A DNA stretch of 64,000 nt from Vigna angularis. Lineage: Eukaryota; Streptophyta; Magnoliopsida; Fabales; Fabaceae. Made by a program: the position numbers and the translations under genes. The notes beneath the pieces were generated by a model, which was given only the letters and a program-made list of their open reading frames with translations, did not search any database and was not told the DNA's origin. This document shows positions 27,101 through 40,300 of this stretch, in pieces (position 1 is the stretch's first letter; the number at the start of each line of letters is the position of its first letter). The stretch is taken from the NCBI RefSeq assembly GCF_016808095.1, contig NC_068975.1, positions 24,497,501 through 24,561,500 of the forward strand, in the 5' to 3' direction.

Positions 27101-28235
27101 CAATTTATTTTTTATTTTAAAAATTTTGATATAATTAGGTCTTTGTTAATATTGTACTAATAACAAAGGTATTATGTGTCAATTTGTAGTCTTTTTTTAT
27201 TTTTTTTATTTTTATTTTAAATAATAATTTCACATATCAAAGTTGACATTAAGTGACAATTAGAATGTGATATTACAGTGATAGTAGTATATGTCACTAT
27301 ATATATCATATAATTATTTTAGATTTAATTTAGTCTTTATATTTTTATTTTGTCTCAATTCAATATTTTTTATCATATAATTTAATCTTTTTTTAAATTG
27401 AAACAAAATTTAAATTTAGTATAAATGTTATATAAATATTTCTATTAAAATTAATATTTTTACTAAATACTTTTAATAAAATTAAGTTTATTTATATTTA
27501 TATCTCACGTTAAATTTTACTTATAATTGTTTTAAAGTTGTTAATAACAAGTATTAATTAAATAGGAAAAAAAATAAAAATTAATTTCAAGTAACAAATA
27601 TACTAAATTTGTTTATCAACTGCAACTCATAAAATAAAATAAATTTATCGTTTTTTTCAATTTTTTAAATAATTGTATGTTTTAAAAATGTGTAAAATTC
27701 AATAACTTTTATACAAATTGTAAAATTTTAAAATAATTTTATGACAATTTTAAAATAAAGTTGTATAAATATAGATTAACTTAACATTAATGAAAATATT
27801 TAATAAAAATATTAATTTTAATAAAAATATTTAATAAAAATATTAATTTTAATAAAAATATTTCTATTATATTAATACAAAAATTAAATTTCATTTTAAT
27901 TTAAAAAGAGAGGAAATTGCTCCATTTTATAAAAAAAATTAGATTGATAAAATAAAAATGCAATAACTAAATTAAGACTAAGACAATGACACTTAGCGTG
28001 ACAATGACATGTTACGCCAAGTGGCATTGTCACTGCAATATTACATTGTTATTATTACATGACACGATATCAATTTGACACATGACAATTTTTTAAAAGA
28101 ATAAATAAATAAAATTAATTTAAAAATATATTTAAAAATTAAAAAATTACAAATTGACACATAACACCTCTTGAATGGTGTTGCTACAACAATAACATAA
28201 GGTCTATGTTACATTAAATTTTTAAAAATAGAAAC
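27100..28235. mobile_element. A/T-rich foldback element of about 1.1 kb
   Basis: The left half (TTATGTGTCAATTTGTAG, then TTTTGTCTCAATT, then TAAATATTTCTATTAAAATTAATATT) recurs inverted in the right half, whose end reads CTACAATTTGACACATAA-like on the opposite strand. Two similar elements lie near 45530-46250 and 48400-49390. No transposase is visible. Ends are approximate. Confidence 0.5.
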
Positions 28236-28306
28236 TAATTTGATAAAAAAAAATTAGACCAATTTGATATTTATCTATAAAATTGAGGATGAAACATGAT
28301 TTAACT

Positions 28307-28849
28307 TAGAGCTGTCAAAATGGGTCATAACCCGCAAGCCAACCCGACCCATCACGGGTTTGAACCAGATTGGATTAGAAAAAATTGTATTTTTTTATGC
28401 GGGTCAGATTTCAACCTAGCTCGTTTAAACCCGGCTCATGCGGGTTGAACCCATGGTGGGCCGGGTTGGCCCACCAACCCACCTACATAATTTTATTTTA
28501 TTAAAATTTAATTTTAATTTTAATTTTATAAAAAAATATTTATTATTTTGTTTTTGCTTGAAAAAGTTATTTAAGTTCCTTATTTTCAAAATTAATTAAA
28601 CATCCATGTTATGAGTGAAATTTGTTTAGATTTGTATTATAGAAAGTTTGTAATTTTTTTATTTAAAAAAATTTGTAATTAAGTGAGCTAGTGAGCCAAC
28701 CCGTTTACCCACCAACCCGTGGTGGGTCGAGCCAGGTTCGAATTTTTCTAGCTCGCTAATAAATTAGTCAGGTTGGGTTGGCTCACTAAGTGACTAACCC
28801 GTGGTGGATCGGGTCGGGTCGGACCGGATGGCCTGTTTTGACAGCTCTA
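28307..28849. mobile_element. hAT-type MITE, 543 bp, with 8-bp target duplication
   Basis: The termini TAGAGCTGTCAAAA and TTTTGACAGCTCTA are inverted repeats. The flanking octamers ATTTAACT (28299-28306) and ATTTAACC (28850-28857) match at 7 of 8, the duplication size of hAT transposons. Subterminal GGGTTGGC / CCAACCC motifs repeat on both sides. There is no coding capacity. Confidence 0.88.
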
Positions 28850-28965
28850 ATTTAACCTAAAACAAATATAAAATAAGTTGAACATTTAAATATATTAGTC
28901 TATATATAGTTATTTTCCATAATTTGTAATATGGAGACCAACGTACAATTTATTTTTGCAACTTA

Positions 28966-30302
28966 TGTAACATCCCCATTATATAGCAAGTATATATAAT
29001 ATAGGCGTCATCAGATATAATATTGTAAAGCAGTTAAGGACATGTAAATGAAGTATTTAACTTACAGTCATCCAAAATGGCTATAAATTTAAATCTTTAA
29101 GTACAAAGAGTATTTCAAAATATACGAAAGTAGATATGCATCCTAACTACACTAAGCAGCACTGTCATCTCTCTCCAAGGCCTGCTCTAGAGGCACCTCA
29201 TCTAACTCTGCTCACATCCGAGTGGATGATCATTGCAAAAGAAAACACCACACACAAGTAGGCACAGAAACAAGCAGAAGGGTAAGCTATAGTAAGCAAA
29301 AAAACATATAATATAACAATGTGTGACATACCAGATTCAATTTCAATCAAAGCAAGCTAAATCTTACATCCTAACATGTTGTGTACTAGACTTGACTTGT
29401 CCGGACTTAGAATGATAGTCGAGCTATGGCGGGTCGTGTACTCGTGGTGGCCTCTACTGCTTTGCAAAGCCATTGCCAATGGGTTTCACCCTACCACACT
29501 CACGAGGTTAGCATGTTCTGGGCCTTGAGGCATACTAGAAGCCCTCAAGACTAAGACCTCCAGCTACTCCTCACGACATGGTTCAATCCTCTCTATTTGA
29601 GAATGATTGACTATTGGAGTTTTAGGATGACCCCCAAGACTGAGCTCCTACTCTCATTCTAAACAACTAAGAATCTCACCAAGAGATTCTAAACTTTGAA
29701 ACTTATACTTGCAACCTTGAGATCATACCACTTTCCTTTTCAACTCATATACTTTTAATTAGAATCAACATACATGTTTAAGCTCCATAAGATAAGGCCA
29801 TAGATATTAAAGCATGCTTCACAAACAGTGTAACAAACCACTTAATCAATCATAAAACCAAAGGAAATTAAACAACTAAACTTAGGGCTTCTCGCACAGC
29901 GCACACTGCTCGCATAGCGAAACCAGAATGGCTCGCATAACGCACCACACTCGCCTTGCGAATTACTTCGCATAGGTTACAGACATTAGGTCTCTCACAT
30001 AGCGCTACCAAGTCGCACAATGAGAGTCTAGACAGAGACCAACCCTCCAAACCTTCTCGCCTTGCGCCCCATTCGCTTTTCTAATTAAAATGGCAGTGAC
30101 TTCAGGCCACCACCAGTCGCATAGCGACAGGATTCGCTAGGCGAATCCACCAGGCAGAGAACAACACTCTCTGGTCATTCGCGAAGTGCACTAGCTCGCA
30201 CAGCGAATGACCCTGGCAGAGAGCACCCCTTGCAGGGGCTCGGTATGCGAAACCATTCGCATAGCGAGTCTGCATAATCTGCAGAATGCCAGTTCTGCAG
30301 AA
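28966..30302 (-). mobile_element. 3' part of a Tekay-like gypsy LTR, truncated
   Basis: Read on the minus strand, the fragment ends GGGATGTTACA. It shares ordered blocks with the solo LTR at 50261-53040: CTTTGCAAAGCAGTAGAGGC, the CACGAGTAC block, and TTGCAATGATCATCCACT near the end. A variable G+C-rich block of CGCATAGCGA / TTCGCATAGCG motifs lies at 29880-30290. The 5' part is cut at the boundary with the foldback element at about 30303. It is not coding; the 60-codon ORF inside is a by-product of the repeat. Confidence 0.72.
29880..30290. repeat. variable block of CTCGCATAGCGA-type motifs inside the LTR
   Basis: Roughly 15-20 short degenerate copies of a CGC(A/T)NAGCGA core are separated by unrelated bases. 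The same position in the LTR at 50261-53040 is filled with a different motif, CGTTCGGTC. Confidence 0.7.
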
Positions 30303-30670
30303 TTATGCACACTTGATCCCTTAACTTTAAAATTGAAATTAGTCCATCTTCAAAACTTTGGATTAATTTAGTCTCTAAACTTTAGAAATGTGTGAATTTA
30401 GTCATTTTAACGAAATTTTATTAACTTTATTTGATGTTTCAAACGCATTTCTTAGTTAACATTGAAGCAAAAATGTGTCAAACGGTATAAAGAACTCAAA
30501 TGCTATCATGAAACGCACTTGAAACATCAAATAAACCTACCAAAATTTAGTTAAAAGGACTAAATTCACATATTTCTAAAGTTTGGGGACTAAATTAGGC
30601 CAAAGTTTTAAAGAAGGACTAATTCCAATTTTCACTAAAAGTTAAGGGACCAAAAACATATTTAATCCTA
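30303..30670. mobile_element. foldback MITE of about 365 bp
   Basis: Long imperfect inverted repeats cover nearly the whole element. Left arm CCCTTAACTTTAAAATTGAA, TTTAGTCTCTAAACTTTAG and GATGTTTCAAACGCATTTC match the right arm on the opposite strand. A related copy lies at about 47865-48175. It interrupts the upstream half of the LTR remnant. Confidence 0.78.
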
Positions 30671-31389
30671 TTTTATTTTATATAATTATTTACTTGAATC
30701 TTTTATTATATACATGTACAAAAATTAGACTGTCAAAATAGTGTGACAACAAACTGAATTTTGGTTTGACTGATGAACTTTTTTATATAAATAACTTTTT
30801 CACTTGGCAACCATAATAAAAGTAAGAGTTATTGTTTATTTTAGATCATTATATAAATTCTAATAATTATATTTTTTTCAATTTAATGTTATAGAGGTAA
30901 TTTTTTACTATTTAGATCCACAATAAATTTACAAAACTTATTAAAATATAAATATAAATATAAATATAAATGAATACAAGTATGATATTATATTAAACTC
31001 AGGATAAAAATTACATTTTAAATAAGTTAATTATCGTGAATTTTGATATTTTAAGTATATTAATATTTTAAATTTCATCAATTATTTATTATTACGTGAA
31101 AATTTATTAAAATAAAAAAGAGAAAGATAAATGAATATTAAACATAAAATCACATTAAACCATGGTAAAAATTATATTTTATAAAATATAGACAAACTAT
31201 ACCTATTGTAAAAAAAATATAAATAAATATATAAAGTAAAACATTGAAACACTTATAATTTTATAAAAACTAAATTAGTTAACTTATCGTTACAATAATT
31301 TTTTTCACAAAAAATATGAAAAACATTGAATTGCATACTGTCATAAAAATGCAAACATACACATTATCTCTCTCTAGTACTCTAAGGAA
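30671..31389. other. A/T-rich spacer
   Basis: No gene, element boundary or repeat array was recognised. Confidence 0.4.
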
Positions 31390-32060
31390 GCACTCATTAA
31401 TCCAAAACAAAGTAGAAGCTATCAAAGTCCTTCCTCGAAGCATGATTTAAAGCATAAATGACTCTCAACACATAAATAGAAGTATGCACATCTAAAAATG
31501 TTAATAAATTACTCATATATTCAACTCGACTTCCTCTAAAAATACCAACACATGTAACTAAACCAAGACAATCTCTAGTTGCACCATCAATATTCACCTT
31601 AAGTCAATTAGTATATTGAACTTGTTGCATTATATCCATTACCCTTCCTTATTTGAATATTGAGAAGTTTCAACACCAAAAAAGTAGAGACAATATTATT
31701 CATATACTTCTTATATTACTTTTCAATCATACATACCAACTTCTTAATTTGAAAAAACACCATAAGTAAAAACAATTAAATCCTAAAATTTATTATAATT
31801 TCTCATCCTCAAAATTATCTGATAAATACATTAATAAAAGTCATTTTGAGCAAAGAATTACAAGGAAATTTCACAAATTGAACAATTAAATCCAAAAGAA
31901 AAACTGCAAATCCTAAAAAACTTCCTTCAATATTCCTACAACTGCATAGCAATAGAACAACGAAAAAAAAAATAGAAAAATTCAACATTATTCCCACATA
32001 GAACACATACACATAAATCACTCCCATTTTTCATTTGTCAATATAAAATTGTGACTATTA
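31390..32060 (-). pseudogene. LINE (L1-type) fossil: RT zinc-binding region and RNase H fragment
   Basis: On the minus strand the 31397-31597 frame reads LKVNIDGATRDCLGL, then VGIFRGS, the typical start of the plant LINE RNase H domain (xVNxDGAxxG...GGIFR). A stop codon replaces the Trp expected just before LKVN. Further upstream (about 32040-31900) a shifted frame reads CVCVLCGNN with a later RCSIAMQL, which resembles the zinc-binding C..C...H..C segment after reverse transcriptase. Frames are broken by stops and shifts, so it is inactive. Confidence 0.6.
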
Positions 32061-32870
32061 CTTCTATCTTCTCATCTTTAACTCACTCATCTTGTTTCAT
32101 CCATTTTTAATCACCTAATATTAATTCAGTCTTTCTTTGTCCAAGATTAAGTTGATTAATGGTTAAAATAAATTTAGTTAAAAAAGACCCAAGTTGATTG
32201 TTGATTGGTTAGTTAAAAACAAGAATTACAATCATGTAATCTACAAAATATTTAGATAGAAATAACAAACATTTTTGAACAATTAATAGAATAAAAGTTT
32301 TTATTAATGATTTAATTGAAAATACTCAAATTAATAAAGTATTTAAAACATAATTAAGTAGTTAATAGATATTAGTATTGTAGAGGAAATAAAATGCAAG
32401 CTTGTTTATTTCTTTTATTACATATGATAATGTGATGAAAATCCAAATATGAGTGTAAGTTTCATATTTAATACCAAAAAGTTGACCATTATATAAGAAA
32501 GAAGACTTGTAAACTCGTTATTGTAACGTCTTAAATTAAAGAAGTTGTTATAATTGAAAAAGTTGAATATCATATAAACAAAATAAAACTTATATTGTTT
32601 TAAAGTTTAAAATTAAATATGATATTAATTAATAAATAAAGCTAATTAATTGAGTTTTTACTTACTATATTCTATATAACTCACTTCTTTCTAATGCCAC
32701 AAAATAGTACTAAAAAAATACAAATTAATAATAAACAGAACTTCTTACACTAAAAATTTCATGATATTTTTTAATCTCAAAATTAAAAAATATAGAATTG
32801 TTATTGGTATTAACAATCACTACAAGAAAATACTTAAATAACAATTAATTTTGGAGATGTATTGTATGAT
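32061..32870. other. A/T-rich spacer
   Basis: No supported feature. Confidence 0.4.
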
Positions 32871-33540
32871 CGTCTGGTCAACTATTGACCAAATGATTCA
32901 TAATAAAGAAATATTCATCAGAGCTCGAATAACCAACCACTCGGTCAGACTCTGGAGATGGCATGAACAATTTAATACCAAAAACATTTAAACACCTTAA
33001 ATATCACTAATAATCAAGTTTATTGGTAAAGTATGCTTATTGATTATTAGGTCATGATTAAGCATGTGCTAATTATAAGTCTATCTCGAAACCTATAAAT
33101 ATGAGTCTCACATAAGAAGGTCATTTATTGCGAATTTAAGACTGATAATTGCACGATTTAATACTAAAAACATTTAAATACCTTAAACATCACTAATAAT
33201 CAAGTTTACAAATAAAGTATGCTTACCAGTTATTGGGTCATGATTAAGTCTATGCTAATTATAAGTCAATCTCGAAACCTATAAATATGAATCTCAGATA
33301 AGGAGGTATCTGATTGCATTTATTATGAGTTTAAGACTGATAACTGAATGGACTTGAGCTTTGAAGTACCTTTGACAGGTACCCGATACGACTTGACAAA
33401 GGAGCATCAAGGACTTTGAAGAACTTTTTTATCTAGATTGTAAAGACAACATTACCAGTTTTGGAAAAAAGTGTAACATGGAGTATTTTGATTATAATTT
33501 TAGACCCCACACCCGAAACAAGAGACAAAACAATTTGTCA
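32871..33540 (+). mobile_element. LTR-like remnant with an internal duplication of about 195 bp
   Basis: A segment with TTTAATACCAAAAACATTTAA, then AAGTATGCTTA, then TCTCGAAACCTATAAATATGA occurs twice (about 32970-33150 and 33157-33345). It is followed by GACTTGAGC and CCTTTGACAGGTACCCGAT. TATAAATATGA followed by such a run resembles an LTR promoter. No coding sequence. The relation to the block at 4010-4480 is inferred from shared CCTTTGACAGGTAC. Confidence 0.45.
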
Positions 33541-33867
33541 CTACAGTGACCTATTTATATATTAATTTATAAATTAAAAATGATTAGTACCTAAAATAAG
33601 TCTCTATTATAAATATAAAAAAATTATTTGAGCTTTTTCTTTCTTGACAAAATTATTTTTAATAAATAATTTATAATTAGAAATATTGGTTGCTAAAATC
33701 AACAATTGCTAAATTTTATTTTTAACATTAGTGAAAACTTTCTCAATTTTTATTCTAGCTAAAATTATAACACACCTACGTGTGTGTATATAATATTAGT
33801 GAAAACTTTCTCAAATGTTTTAGCTAAAATTATAACACTCGTATATATAGTTGTGTTTTAATTTTAA

Positions 33868-34243
33868 GGTTTAATCATTTTCGACATCCCTATTTATGTA
33901 CGAATGTCTAAATTGGGTCCTCGTTTTTTAAAGTGTATCAAAATGGTCCCTAATTTTGAAAATTGATATCAATTGAGTCATTTCCGTTAAGTTGGCTGGA
34001 CGGCGTTAAAAAAATTGATGAGTGGATGCTGAGATGACGAACGAACGCTCGTCCACCAGCGAATGAACGCTCGTCATCTCAGCATCCACTCATCAATTTT
34101 TTTAACGCCGTCGAGCCAACTTAACGGAAATGACTCAATTGATATCAATTTTCAAAATTAGGGACCATTTTGATACACTTTAAAAAACGAGGACCCAATT
34201 GAGACATTCGTACATAAACAGGGATGTCGAAAAGGATTAAACC
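33868..34243. mobile_element. Mutator-like MITE, near-perfect foldback, perfect 9-bp TSD
   Basis: The ends are GGTTTAATC and GATTAAACC. The arms of about 165 bp are almost identical inverted copies (for example TCAATTTTTTTAACGCCGTC). TAATTTTAA stands on both sides (33859-33867 and 34244-34252), the 9-bp duplication expected for Mutator-type transposition. The loop carries GAACGCTCGTCC and its inverse. There is no transposase. It lies about 300 bp upstream of the candidate TATA box of gene B. Confidence 0.92.
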
Positions 34244-34531
34244 TAATTTTAACTAGAAAAGATTGGAAAAATTTTCACTAATTATATATATATATATATA
34301 TATGATTGAATCACACCTTGTTGTTTGGATTAAAAACTAGTAAATTTAAAATAAATAAAAAAATCATTTAGTATTTTTATTATTTTATTAAAACGAATTA
34401 AATTTTAATATATAAACTTTTACATATTTTAGAATGGAGAATTTAATCAGTAACCAGCTGGCAAATTTACGTTATACGATTAGTGAACCTATGACCGACA
34501 ATGGTACTAACTTCCAGTCATTTTAATCACT

Positions 34532-34651
34532 TATAAATAATGTCTATCTCAATACTCCTAAGGTATCAATTGAATGTGTTAAAGTTCTTGCATGCTCAGA
34601 AAAACTAGAGATTTCTGAAACTTGGAACATTTCAAGCTTTCAAAAGAATAG
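34532..34651 (+). promoter_or_regulatory. candidate promoter and 5'-UTR exon of gene B
   Basis: TATAAATA at 34532-34539 precedes a leader that could end at AATAG|GTTCTT (34651) and join the acceptor ATACAG at 34778. The donor is weak, and the exon is supported only by position. Confidence 0.3.
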
Positions 34652-34782
34652 GTTCTTCTTACTTATTCTCTTTGCTGTGCCTTTGCTTAATTTTTTACCT
34701 TTCACCTTCCTTCTATATGCCTTCAAAATTAGTGTTATTTTTTGCTAATAATTTTTTCTTGTATTATTTTTTATACAGGTTG

Positions 34783-37274
34783 ATGATATCTGACAACATG
34801 GGTATGTTTCTTAAACATCCTATAAAAAATCTTGGCTAGAGATTTTCTTTGAACGAAATATATATAATTTTTTTCTAAATTAATTTTCAACTTGTTTTCC
34901 AAATTGTTGTTGTTTTCCTTTTGTTCTCATTTTATCCCCTAAATTATATGCAAGTTCTTATTAAACATAATTTTTTTCTTAAAAAAACATGTTTGTGTGC
35001 ATATATAATTATTTGATTATTATTTTTAATTGACTTTTAATTCTTTTATTTTTCATTTTTTCACTCAAGTTTTGTTAAGATATGTTATTATTGAAAATCT
35101 TATATCAACAAATTATGATATATAATTAGAGTAAAAATTTTATTTTGTAAATCGATTTTACAAGGTTAAATTACATTTAAATTTGTTTTATATAATTGTC
35201 TAATTTAGTGGTTTTATTAATCTATGTGAGATTTTTCTCTTTTCTTTTTTATGATTAAGATATTTTGTCATTAGCGAGACGAGTCAGAGATATTATATAA
35301 AAATATATCTAATGAAATTGTCAAAATTTCAAATATCTAAGGTTCTTTTTTTATTTAGATGGATGATTTGACCTATAATATGGATATTTTTTTTGTCATT
35401 TCCTTTTAAGAAATGATTTAAACATAGTCATGTTGAATTCGAGAAAACTATTCAAAATATTAGTAATAGGCTGAATCTATCATTGCATGTTTGCTTTTCA
35501 TGAAAAAAAAAGTACCATAGAAAGTGAAAGGTTTTGCAAACAATAAGAGATTAGGTTTAATTAGAGTACATGGAGGTTGAATTAGAGTACATGAACATTT
35601 TGTCATTAGGATGTGTGTTGGATATCTCAAATGGATTAGAGATATGTCCAAATTATTATTATTATATATATATATATTAGTCATAACTTATATATGTGTA
35701 GTTTTTGGATCCTTGTTTGGTATAATAAAAAATATTTAATAACTCAGGAAGTTTTGTGAGTGCGTGCAAGCTTGCAAAGATATTTAATAACTCAGGAAGT
35801 TTCATAAGTAAGTGTACACGCGCGTGCATACGAGGAGATGTACGCACGCGCGTACATATGTGGAGGAATGCATGTTTTTGTGTATTCATATACATGTGTA
35901 ACTAAATTCTAATTAACATTAATTTGTTTTTCTATTTCTATAAATAAATAATACTTTACTTTTTAAATATTTTCATTTCTTTTGAATGCACATCAATAAA
36001 AAAATGTAATTTATTAATTGAATTCTTGTTAGTAAAACTAAATATTTATGTGTATCAAAGTTAATAACATTATATATTTGTATTCATCTACATCTTATTA
36101 TTTAAATACACTTTTATCCTTCAATTGAAATGTTTATCTCTTACTCAATGTGATATGTTAAAATCTCGTAAAGACGTCTACTTAATAAAATTATTGTTGA
36201 AAATCTGAAATTATTTTTTGTTATATTACATGGATTATTTGATCGGTGAGGACTATGATTAGATTTTGTTTACCATCTTTTTTAAAAAAATGAATCATAA
36301 TCAACTTGTATTTGGGACAACAATTTGAAATCTTTGTTAAAAATCAAATTTATTATTTTGTCTTTAATTTTCATGAAAAAGTATAAAAAAAAATTAGAGG
36401 TGGTATCTAAATAATAGGATATTATATAAATCAGAGATTACTTGAACTTCCTCGTAATGAGAATATATATGTTGAAATTTTAACATTGACAATGTATGTC
36501 CAAATTAAAGTATAGAAGTAAAAAACTTTTGGCCCTCATCATTCATGTACAAGTAACAAATAATTGACAAATATTTTTATCCTTGAAATTTAAATTTTAC
36601 TTTAAATATATATAACTTTTTACTATAATTAGTAAATGTATTAAGATAAATAATGGTATATGAACATGGTAAATAAATTATTAATATTTACCATTTTTCT
36701 TTATTCTTCTTCACATCATATCACATTGTCTATCGTTTTCATATTTGTTTTGTTTCTTATTAGCATCATAATGTATCTACTTTAACTCATCTTCAATCAA
36801 ATCAAAGATAAAATACTTTTGTTTTATATTAAAATTGACTAAATCTTCAAGAAAAAAGTCATATTGAAACTAATGACTCAATAGAATGTACAATAAGAAA
36901 TCTAACTTCTCAAATGCATGTCTTGATATGGACAGGTTCTAAAAACAAACATGTAAGATTTCAAGAAGATGTTGAAAACATGGACAGAAGAAGAAGTAGT
37001 AGAATTGTTGCTTTGGAAGAGAAGAAGCAACTGGAAAAAGAAAGAAAATTAGCCATAGCTTTGGAAAAGAAGAACAAATCAATCAACCAAGATGCAAAAA
37101 ACAAAGGAAAAGGAAAAGCAACAAGGGAAATATGGGATGAATTAAGTGACTTTAATAATGATGAAGGTTCAACAAAAATGGCACGTAAGAACAAAGAATT
37201 TTGTCAATTAATTTCTTCAATCAAGGTGTGTATCTTCTTCTTTTTTTTAATTATTAGTGTCTTTTTAAAACAAA

Positions 37275-37320
<46 letters not shown>

Positions 37321-40300
37321 TTACATTTCTTGAATGAAGATACATATTAGAAGACTATTTGTCTAACTTAAATAACTTTTTTTATTTATGAAAGTATTTA
37401 CAAAATTGAGATATAACATTTCTTAAGTCATTGATCATGCACTTGAAGTGTTGATTAATTTCTTTCTTATTCCTTTTTATCCATGCACATTATTCTTAAA
37501 AAATAATTTCATCATCCTCTTTTTTCAATAATAAATACTAGTTCAATATATTTCTGATCAATTTTTTTAGTAAATTTGCTAAAGTACCAAATAATCATTG
37601 ATGTTGTACTTTTTCTCATGACAAACTCGAAGTCTCTGATTTGTGTGTACAATGAAAATTTGATATAACCACATGCTCTGCATTTTCTCTGTTAATTCAC
37701 CTTTTTTCTACTCTTTTGCCACATCAAAGTCAATGCAGGAAATAGCAAGACAATCACAAAATGCAAGTTCTTCAGGAACAAATGGTATGCTCATAACTAA
37801 TCTCAAGAAGGAAACAAGTAGATTTGGCAATGGCAACTGTCAAATGTTGTGCTTATAATAATAATTACTGTACTTTTTCACATGCAGACTCATCTTTGAG
37901 CACTATGCCACTGAAGAATATCCTTCAGATAATTATCGACTTTCTGCAAAGGTGAAAATTTTAAATATTCATAATTGAAGATTATGAATCTAAGTGTGAG
38001 CTTAAGTTATGCATTAAGTAAAAATAAAAAAAATTGAATATATATGAAAGATTTGGATTGAAAGTGGTGTTCATCTCTTACATATTTTGACTCGAGTCTA
38101 TCTCGATAATTTTTCTTATATAAATATCTTACCAGAAAATATTTGTATTAATAATTATAAAATTGTTGAAATGTGCAGGAGAGACGTGGATGAACTATTT
38201 GCTGAACCAGTTAATCCTAACGTGGTTAGTTGTTTACCTTTAATTTGAAGATCTAATGAATTACCTTTTGTTCATTTGATTATTGAGTTTTGTTACTTAT
38301 GTTGAATAATTACTTTGAAAGATGGATAACTACTATGAAATTGTGAAGCAACCAATGGATTTTGCTACCATGAGGGCCAAACTTCATGAGGGCATGTACA
38401 CAGACCTTGAACAGTTCAAGGTTTGAAATCATCCCACCTAACTGTTACTCTTAGAATCATTATGCATATTCATTTTTGTCTCTGTTGTTCATAATTTCAC
38501 TACTCACATTATCTAGAATAATATGACCAAGTTATCTAGCTTCATGTCTGTAATCCTCTTTTCAAACATATCTCAGCACTTTATTTAGTACATGTTGTGA
38601 AACATTTTCCCTTCCTGACATATTTCTATTTCAATGATGTGCAGCGTGATATATTTCTAATATGCTCCAATGCAACCAGTGTTCATCCTGAAAGATCAAA
38701 GTACCATGAAGTGGTATGACCAAATAAAACAGAAAGGTTCAAGTTATTCAAGCTTATTCCTAATAACATTTTGAATAATCTTTGTTCAACTTAATATCTT
38801 TCAGGCAGAAGATATAAGTAGATATGCTAAGTGGACTTTTGAGGCTCTGAGTGTTGACCCTCAACATCTTAATCTAGAATTTTCACAAAGCAAGAAACGC
38901 CCAAATACAAGGGCACAAAAAGGGCAACAGAGAACTCCAAGGAGGGTTGCTCCTAAACAAAGTGGTATGAAAATGTGTTCTTCATTCAACATTCATATAT
39001 TCTTACCCATTATGTTTTTGTGCCTACATCTTAGAAAAACTTGTTCCTTGCCTTCATGTAGTCCTAGTCCTCATTTTATTCATTATGTCAGTGATACAAA
39101 ATTGTAACTGTTTTAACTTTTTAATTTATTCTTTTACTTGTTTGAATGAATACGAGCAACTAATTGTGTTTTCCTTCTGATACAGAGAGTACAAATTCTC
39201 CTGAAACACAGAAAAGAGACTTTTATTGGCCTCCAAGTAAGCCCTTGTCTTCTGATGTCCTAGATGCTAGTAAGAAGGCTAACTTTCAAGTAAGTTCTTT
39301 TTCCCCCAAAACATGCACAATATATGTTAGTGATTTGAAACATGCTAACAGCAAATTATTAATAATTGGAAAATGCATAAAACACAGTAGATGTGGAATT
39401 AAGTAGTACAGCAAGTGGAATCACAATAGCACATAAAACTTTCTTATTAAAGATTGTAGAAGCTATATATAAAATTTCATTTGGTGACAACAATTTTGAA
39501 AGATACTCTAGTATTAATTCCTTATACTACTCCCATATAACTCTTCAACTGATGAGATAATACAACTTCCATGTAGCTGTATATCTTCATCACCTAGTTA
39601 CAAATTTTTTTGTATAAAAACTATTACAATTTTACTAGTGCATGTTGGTATTGCAGTTGAATGAAAGTGCAATTAACTACAAAGAAAGCCTTCTGCGGTT
39701 TGTGAAGGGCTTGGGACCAGTTGCTGAAAAGGTTGCTGCTAAGAAACTTGCAGCACTTCAGGAACAGCCACTCAACACCAGTGAAAATGTGTCAGGAAAT
39801 CAGAGCATGCACCAGCCAACTCCAAAAGCACCAACAAATCCTGTCTCTTTCAATGCTCAGACCCTTCCTCTTTCCTTTCCATCATTCAATAATAGGCCAC
39901 TCACTATTCCTGGTTCTGCAGTTCAGCAAAACAGAACTGTCAACACCAATAATGTTGGCAGAGTTGGCATGGGGGATAAACCTCATCAGAGAAACAAGAT
40001 CGTTACAAATGAAAATTGGCAAGCTTGTGCTGCTGCTCTTTTGAGCAACATCTTTTTTGAGAATGGGCAAGGGGGGAGCTCTAATGCAAATGAAATTATG
40101 GACGCTAGAACCCTCGCAAAGGGAAAAATGGTTGCCCCAGTTGAGAATCTGTCCTCTCTTCTTAAACCTGTTCAAGAGAATTATAACAGATACAGATTAG
40201 GAGTTAACAACAGCAGCAGCAGTAATAATACAATACAGTGGAATACCTCCACAAACATGTTTTCTGCAGGAAGCTCAAGGAATTTGCCTCCCATTGTTCA

